Source: Actinomycetes bacterium (GTDB lineage: Bacteria > Actinomycetota > Coriobacteriia > Anaerosomatales > JAJZPX01). From it: 7,250 nucleotides of DNA. Made by a program: the position numbers and the translations under genes. The stretch lies in contig JAJZPX010000098.1 in assembly GCA_021811025.1 (NCBI GenBank), positions 1-7,250 on the forward strand. Reading direction: 5' to 3'. Shown here piece by piece: positions 6,901 through 7,250 of the stretch. Each line of letters starts with the position of its first letter. Position 1 is the stretch's first letter. The notes below the pieces were generated by a model. That model had not been told where the DNA came from. It saw nothing but the letters and a program-made list of their open reading frames with translations, and made no database searches.

Positions 6901-7250
6901 GTGACGCGGACGAGCTGAAGGACGGGACCGTGGGGTGGTTCGCCGGCATCCTGACGAAGGCCGACAAGGTCGTCACCAAGAACGGCAAGCAGATGATCAA
7001 CTACACCCTCGAGGACCTCGACGGCTCGATGGAGGGCGCGGTCTTCGGTAACGCGTACGGGCGGTTCGAGGGCGTGATGGCCGAGGATGCCATCGTGCGC
7101 GTCCGCGCGAAGGTCGAGGTGAACGACCGCGGGCGCAAGCTCAACACGATCGAGGTGCAGCCGCTGGGCGACGAGGGGCGCTTCGCTCGTCCTCCCGGCG
7201 TCCTGGGCGTGCGCATGGAGGCCGAGGCGCTGGCGAACGCCGGCGCTTCT
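3960..7250 (+). CDS. dnaE: DNA polymerase III alpha subunit (3' truncated)
   Basis: The replicative polymerase catalytic subunit, with 1097 codons in the window; the E. coli protein has 1160, so only the C-terminal tail is missing. The PHP domain (about 1-270) has HLHTHSEYSLLDG (6-18), ITDHG (39-43), GCEVY (65-69), YHLLLLA (85-91), TTACMSG (133-139) and NDIHY (207-211), so His8, His10, Asp17, His42, Glu67, His86, Cys136, Asp208 and His210 fill the metal site. Palm: GPGRGSAAGS (365-374), PDIDMDF (406-412, catalytic Asp407 and Asp409) and MDFLGLRT (560-567, third Asp561). Fingers: YRPGP (641-645), YQEQVM (684-689) and FNKSHSAAY (754-762). Then come helix-hairpin-helix GIRGVGEG (about 834-841), clamp-binding QISMFDL (917-923, as E. 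coli QADMF) and an OB fold (about 991-1066). The GTG start at 3960 is the only one that fits the PHP motif. GAGAAGG ends 16 bases upstream, which is far, so translation is probably coupled to the TrpR-like gene. The frame has no interruption. Confidence 0.97.
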   Translation, partial: MSGFVHLHTHSEYSLLDGAARVTDLVSRAVELEMPALAITDHGAMFGAVEFYKAAKSAGIKPIVGCEVYFTPESRVVREGKPPLYHLLLLAKDLGGYRNLMAMVSEAWVSGLYYKPRVDMELLEAYHHGLVCTTACMSGIVSKSIESGDLGSARKWAERYARLFGEDFFVEVQEQGITADNGVTQAEINRQLVSLARDLGVGVVGTNDIHYVHAGDAKAQDMLLCIQTGSTLDAQDRLRFSSDRFYMKSADEMADALREHPEALDTTAEVAARCDLELEFGRMILPVFDVPERIAGASEEERLNRLLEEKSRAGLEERYGSPPPRAAVERLEYELGVIFEKGFAGYFLVVQDFVMWAKEHGIGVGPGRGSAAGSLISYALRITNLDPLEHGLLFERFLNPERSEMPDIDMDFDDERRGEVIQYVRDKYGEDKVAQIITFGTMKARAAVRDAGRILGYPYGVPDKIAKQIQEGPDASIAGSLATNPDLREEYEAGGDTKRIVDAALALEGLVRGEGVHAAGVVICRDPLHMHTPVKRDTKGEAIVTQYEGTLIAELGLLKMDFLGLRTLTVIAKALESVRANYGVEIDVDALPLDDAATFALLKRGDVDGVFQLGESAGMRQLVKDLVPASFAEIVACCALYRPGPLQSGMTKDFVERKHGRAKVEYYDERVEPLLSETYGTLVYQEQVMLISMEMAGFSGAKADKLRKAMGKKIAEEMAKWRSDFVEGSVANGYGRKLAERVYDDIEKFAGYGFNKSHSAAYGLIAYQTAYLKAHYPRELMAAVLSSYTGKTDSIVRYVAAAKRGGIDVLPPDVNSSGADFTAVPEGIRFGLAGIRGVGEGVVEMIVGARVDGGPFASLHDFCLRVDLRQVNKKTLEALVKAGAFDSTRYTRKHLTTLMDGAVEAGLKRRRDAEEGQISMFDLDGAADHGFEDTAPPPNGDEWDKGVKLAFEKEMLGIYVSDHPLRQLEELVRSAATLSLGDADELKDGTVGWFAGILTKADKVVTKNGKQMINYTLEDLDGSMEGAVFGNAYGRFEGVMAEDAIVRVRAKVEVNDRGRKLNTIEVQPLGDEGRFARPPGVLGVRMEAEALANAGAS

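Noticed and set aside
3960..7250. Possible frameshift or stop in dnaE
   Set aside because: I read the frame codon by codon from 3960 to 7250 and found no stop, with conserved motifs in the expected order and spacing throughout. It is only cut by the window edge.

Overview
The window is visibly GC-rich (not computed) and strongly biased to G/C in third codon positions. It holds five protein genes, two of them cut by the window edges. Nothing in it fixes the organism. The base composition, GTG starts, a DnaE of the PHP-proofreading kind and a YerC/YecD-type TrpR-like regulator would fit a high-GC Gram-positive lineage (Actinomycetota, perhaps a Coriobacteriia-like one). That assignment is inference and weak.

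Layout. Bases 1-1161 (+) are the C-terminal part of a multi-pass membrane protein of the O-antigen ligase/polymerase (Wzy/WaaL-like) type. After a 91-base gap with two overlapping small hairpins comes a complete fumarylacetoacetate hydrolase (FAH) family enzyme at 1253-2011 (+). Its 3' end overlaps by 29 bases the 3' end of a convergent MFS exporter-type transporter at 1983-3350 (-). A GC-rich hairpin sits over the overlap. A 301-base divergent intergenic region (3351-3651) separates the transporter from a 100-residue TrpR-superfamily DNA-binding protein at 3652-3954 (+). That region holds a perfect 7-bp inverted repeat, a good extended -10 promoter facing right and a weak candidate promoter facing left. 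Five bases after the regulator's stop, a GTG codon opens dnaE, the replicative DNA polymerase III alpha subunit, which runs off the right edge after 1097 codons.

How they work together. Only the regulator and dnaE look like a transcription unit: same strand, 5-base gap, no room for a separate promoter between them. The membrane polymerase/ligase, the FAH enzyme and the MFS pump have no evident link with each other or with replication, so the left half reads as ordinary mixed housekeeping/accessory sequence. I see no mobile element, CRISPR array, tRNA, rRNA or defence system. The most notable points are the regulator-dnaE coupling, the apparently complete metal site in the DnaE PHP domain, and the dyad in the divergent region. 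None amounts to a clearly new system.
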